From B1 sp964443415 (GTDB lineage: Bacteria; Bacteroidota; Bacteroidia; UKL13-3), in the NCBI GenBank assembly GCA_964443415.1, contig CAYUDC010000028.1, forward strand, positions 1-27,208: a stretch of DNA of 27,208 bases. The letters run 5' to 3'. The translations under genes and the position numbers were made by a program. Below the pieces are notes generated by a model, which saw nothing but the letters and a program-made list of their open reading frames with translations, was not told where the DNA came from and ran no database searches. Below are positions 24,735 to 27,208 of this stretch, piece after piece; the first letter of the stretch is position 1, and each line of letters begins with the position of its first letter.

Positions 24735-24742
24735 TACCTTTG
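24735..24742 (+). promoter_or_regulatory. Bacteroidota -7 element (TACCTTTG) of the rlmL-like gene
   Basis: TACCTTTG is an exact TAnnTTTG match whose last three bases are the in-frame TTG at 24740. The ATG at 24761 lies 18 bp downstream of the box, so the upstream TTG is unlikely to be a start. It would give the methyltransferase its own promoter separate from the AAA gene. Confidence 0.55.
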
Positions 24743-24760
24743 CTTTCAATCCTTAAGGGT

Positions 24761-25957
24761 ATGGAAATAATAAACATGGTGGCCAAAACGCAGTTTGGCC
24801 TGGAAGCCATCTTGGCGACCGAATTAGGCGCCTGCGGCGCCCAAAACATTGAAACACACAACCGCGCCGTTAGCTTTAGCGGAGATACCAGTGTACTGTA
24901 TCGCGCCAACCTGTGTCTTAGAACCGCGCTAAAAGTATTGGTGCCTATTCATAAATTTTATGCCATCAATGAAGATAAACTGTATAAAGGTATACAACAA
25001 ATTGAGTGGGATAAATACCTTTCTAAAGAGGGCACCCTTGCCATCCAAACCAGCCTCAAAAGCGACTTTTTCTCTCATTCACATTATGTATCGCTCAAGT
25101 GCAAAGATGCCATTGTAGATCAGTTTAGAGACAAGTACGGAATCAGACCCAGTGTAGATTTGGATCAACCCGACCTTAGCATAGACATACACATACACCA
25201 AGATGAAGTGAGTGTATCGCTTAATAGCTCAGGTGCAAGTTTACATCGCCGAGGCTATAGAACAGACAGCACCTTGGCTCCCATCAATGAGGTGTTGGCC
25301 GCAGGTATGATTATGCTCACGGGTTGGAATGGAGAAGGAAATTACTACGACCCAATGTGTGGCAGTGGAACCTTGCTCATTGAAGCTGCCATGATTGCTA
25401 AAAATATGCCTCCCAACCTTTACAGAGAACGATTTGGCTTTGAAAGCTGGAAGAACTTTAACCATGGCATTTTTGAAAGTGTAAAGGCAGAGGCCATTAA
25501 AAATATGCATCCGTCTAAGGCCCACATTGTGGGTAGCGACAAAACATATAAAGCCATTGAAATAACCCGCGAAAATGCCCAAAGAGCGCATGTAGACGAC
25601 ATCATAGAAGTAAGCAACAAACGCTTTGAAGAGGTTAAAGGACCAGAAGGTGGAGGCCTAATGATTATAAACCCACCTTATGGCGAGCGATTACCTATCG
25701 AAGAAATTGGTGCATTTTACAAGCTCATGGGCGATATCATGAAAAAAGAATTCAATGGCTTTGATGTATGGATGATTTCTTCGAATATCCCAGCACTGAA
25801 AAAAGTAGGACTAGCGCCTTCTAAAAAAATCCCCTTGTTTAATGGGGCCCTCGAATGTCGTTACCATAAATTCGAGATTTATAAGGGCACACGGGATAAA
25901 AGAAAACTGGCAGAAAATGCAGAAACATCCGACCCTCAAGAAGAAGTATCACAATAA
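24761..25957 (+). CDS. rlmL: THUMP domain class I rRNA methyltransferase (23S rRNA m2G, RlmL-type)
   Basis: The 398-residue enzyme has an N-terminal THUMP region (about 40-160) for RNA binding. A Rossmann-fold methyltransferase follows, with the SAM loop DPMCGSGTLLIEAA at 197-210, the acidic VGSDKTYKAI near 257-266 and catalytic NPPYGER at 304-310, the NPPY-type motif used for base amino group methylation. This corresponds to the N-terminal half (RlmL) of E. coli RlmKL. The RlmK half is absent, the usual state outside gammaproteobacteria, so m2G formation at the position equivalent to 2445 is the expected reaction. The exact target is not proven here. The start was set at the ATG 24761 because the TTG at 24740 lies within the promoter box. 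The aldo/keto reductase gene begins 11 bp after its stop, so the two are likely co-transcribed. Confidence 0.88.
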   Translation: MEIINMVAKTQFGLEAILATELGACGAQNIETHNRAVSFSGDTSVLYRANLCLRTALKVLVPIHKFYAINEDKLYKGIQQIEWDKYLSKEGTLAIQTSLKSDFFSHSHYVSLKCKDAIVDQFRDKYGIRPSVDLDQPDLSIDIHIHQDEVSVSLNSSGASLHRRGYRTDSTLAPINEVLAAGMIMLTGWNGEGNYYDPMCGSGTLLIEAAMIAKNMPPNLYRERFGFESWKNFNHGIFESVKAEAIKNMHPSKAHIVGSDKTYKAIEITRENAQRAHVDDIIEVSNKRFEEVKGPEGGGLMIINPPYGERLPIEEIGAFYKLMGDIMKKEFNGFDVWMISSNIPALKKVGLAPSKKIPLFNGALECRYHKFEIYKGTRDKRKLAENAETSDPQEEVSQ

Positions 25958-25968
25958 TATTTTACAAC

Positions 25969-26982
25969 ATGAAATACCACTTATTTGGAAACACCGGACT
26001 ACGCGTATCCGAGCTATGTTTAGGAACCATGGGCTTTGGCACAGAAAATGGCTGGGGAGCCAACCAGCAAGTTTCTAAAGAAGTTTTTGACACCTATGCC
26101 AACGCAGGAGGAAACTTTATTGACACTGCCAACATCTATACCGCTGGCACTTCCGAGAGATTTGTAGGTGAGTTTATGGCAGCAGACCGCGACCATTTTG
26201 TGGTGGCTACCAAATATGGTTTAAAAGACCGTAACGGCGACCCAAATTTTAGCGGTAACCATCGCAAAAACATGGTGCGTTCGGTTCAAGAAAGCCTGAA
26301 GCGCCTTCAAACAGATTATATAGATTTGCTTTGGCTGCATATTTGGGATTTTACCACATCGCCAGAAGAAGTGCTCATGGGACTGAACGACCTCATTCAA
26401 CGTGGCATGGTGCATTATATTGGAATCAGCGACACTCCAGCATGGCGCGTAGCCCAAGCCAATACCATAGCCGAGTTGCGCGGTTGGCATAAGTTTGCAG
26501 GGATTCAAATAGAATATAGCTTAATTAGCAGAAGTGCCGAAAGAGATTTATTACCTATGGCTAAAGCCCTAAATTTATCGGTAACACCATGGGCCCCATT
26601 AGCTGGTGGTGCCTTAACTGGCAAATATTTACGTGGCGAAAAAGGCAGGTTGCCTGATGCCTCTAAACGATTAAACGAACGTAGCACACTCATTGCGCAA
26701 ACCGTAGTAGATGCCGCTAAAGACTTAGGATGCCAACCCTCTCAGGTAGCCTTGCAATGGACGCGTCAACGCTCTCAGCAGGTAATTCCTATAGTAGGTG
26801 CCACCAAGGCAAGCCAAATTCAAGAGGCATTGGGATGTATCAATGTAGAGATTCCAGCGCATTGGATGGAAAAACTGCATGAGGTTTCGGCCATCGAATT
26901 AGGCTTCCCACATGACTTTTACAATGAGCCAGGCGTAATTGATGTGAGCTACGGACAAACCAAAGACCAAATTATTTTTTAG
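25969..26982 (+). CDS. Aldo/keto reductase
   Basis: The 337-residue (alpha/beta)8 barrel is an NAD(P)H-dependent oxidoreductase. The catalytic tetrad is complete: Asp52 and Tyr57 in FIDTANIYTAGTSE, Lys82 in VVATKYG and His124 in LLWLHIWD. The N-terminal signature (HLFGNTGLRVSELCLGTMGF) and the cofactor-binding C-terminal segment VIPIVGATKASQIQEAL are those of the larger AKR families that act on sugar-derived or xenobiotic aldehydes. No signal peptide is present, so it is cytoplasmic. The substrate cannot be told from sequence. It follows the rlmL-like gene by 11 bp and its last codons overlap the end of the convergent minus-strand gene by 11 bp. Confidence 0.94.
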   Translation: MKYHLFGNTGLRVSELCLGTMGFGTENGWGANQQVSKEVFDTYANAGGNFIDTANIYTAGTSERFVGEFMAADRDHFVVATKYGLKDRNGDPNFSGNHRKNMVRSVQESLKRLQTDYIDLLWLHIWDFTTSPEEVLMGLNDLIQRGMVHYIGISDTPAWRVAQANTIAELRGWHKFAGIQIEYSLISRSAERDLLPMAKALNLSVTPWAPLAGGALTGKYLRGEKGRLPDASKRLNERSTLIAQTVVDAAKDLGCQPSQVALQWTRQRSQQVIPIVGATKASQIQEALGCINVEIPAHWMEKLHEVSAIELGFPHDFYNEPGVIDVSYGQTKDQIIF

Positions 26983-27208
26983 GGTTAACCCGCTTTAATT
27001 TAACAAGAAATTTAGTCTCTTCTAACTTAAAGTGCTCAGCATTTTCGTAAGGTAAATCCAATACTTTCCAGCCATCCTCTGCTGTAATAAAGTCGTACCT
27101 TTCTTTGGCAAGTGTTACCAACAAAGGCATCTCTAGACCTTTAACATCAGACACCAAACGATAATGCAGCTCGTTTAAATCATTGCGTTGAGCAATGTAA
27201 TATTCTAA
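26972..27208 (-). CDS. C-terminal fragment of a minus-strand gene cut by the window edge
   Basis: The minus-strand frame ending in TAA (26974-26972) stays open for the whole 78 codons to the window edge, starting LEYYIAQRNDLNELHYRLVS and ending with FLVKLKRVNPKK. The middle part (VKGLEMPLLVTL, then WKVLDLPY) vaguely resembles the final beta-sandwich of Bacteroidota M1 peptidases, but the fragment is too short for a firm call. A TTG at 27157 is not a start, because the frame continues upstream. The last codons overlap the convergent aldo/keto reductase gene by 11 bp. Confidence 0.65.
   Translation of the reverse strand, partial: LEYYIAQRNDLNELHYRLVSDVKGLEMPLLVTLAKERYDFITAEDGWKVLDLPYENAEHFKLEETKFLVKLKRVNPKK

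Noticed and set aside
1..27208. Mobile element, prophage, CRISPR array or integrated island
   Set aside because: No transposase, integrase, phage gene, tRNA or regularly spaced repeat was found. The mix of pepD, priA, rlmL-like and similar genes looks like ordinary chromosome.

Overview
The window looks like chromosomal DNA of a Bacteroidota bacterium, probably from the Sphingobacteriales, Chitinophagales or Cytophagales side, although the sequence does not settle the order. The evidence is AT-rich DNA, a type IX secretion C-terminal sorting domain, 7TM-DISM and REC-type signalling proteins, a DUF2027-Smr protein, and repeated TAnnTTTG -7 promoter elements just upstream of start codons. A run of exactly 100 N (17967-18066) inside a gene marks a scaffold gap, so this is probably a draft or metagenome assembly.

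Layout. At 1-277 (minus) lies the front of a truncated secreted protein whose frame is interrupted by a TAA right after the signal peptide. Next come a class II Fic protein (563-1801) and an M20 amidohydrolase (1917-3104), both plus strand. The M20 gene converges on a two-gene minus-strand unit of an AsmA-like membrane protein (4334-7033) and a T9SS-sorted secreted protein (3101-4330). The two overlapping stop codons sit in the loop of a bidirectional hairpin.

The most distinctive region is 7075-13803. Four minus-strand genes are translationally coupled (overlaps of 1, 4 and 8 bp): an E1/ThiF-nitroreductase fusion, a GNAT-like protein, a 7TM-DISM sensor histidine kinase and a REC-histidine kinase. 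A stand-alone REC protein is divergently transcribed, and the 85-bp intergenic region holds a perfect 9-bp inverted repeat with arm centres 20 bp apart. I read this as a candidate signal-synthesis plus phosphorelay cassette. That function is inference.

Then follow a DUF2027-Smr protein (13804-14757), a PIN toxin/antitoxin pair (14801-15452), and a long M1 metallopeptidase with a C-terminal outer-membrane barrel-like region (15563-18769, interrupted by the N gap). After these come pepD and priA, coupled by TAATG, a small Cys-x-Cys NTR/TIMP-like envelope protein on the minus strand, an AAA+ ATPase, an RlmL-like 23S rRNA methyltransferase, an aldo/keto reductase and the C-terminal end of a further minus-strand gene at the window edge.

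Gene packing is tight throughout. All four convergent pairs meet within 3 bp or overlap. At three genes (fic, the stand-alone REC gene and the rlmL-like gene) a TTG start upstream of the ATG falls inside a TAnnTTTG element, so I moved those starts to the downstream ATG. No rRNA, tRNA, CRISPR array, insertion sequence or prophage was seen.
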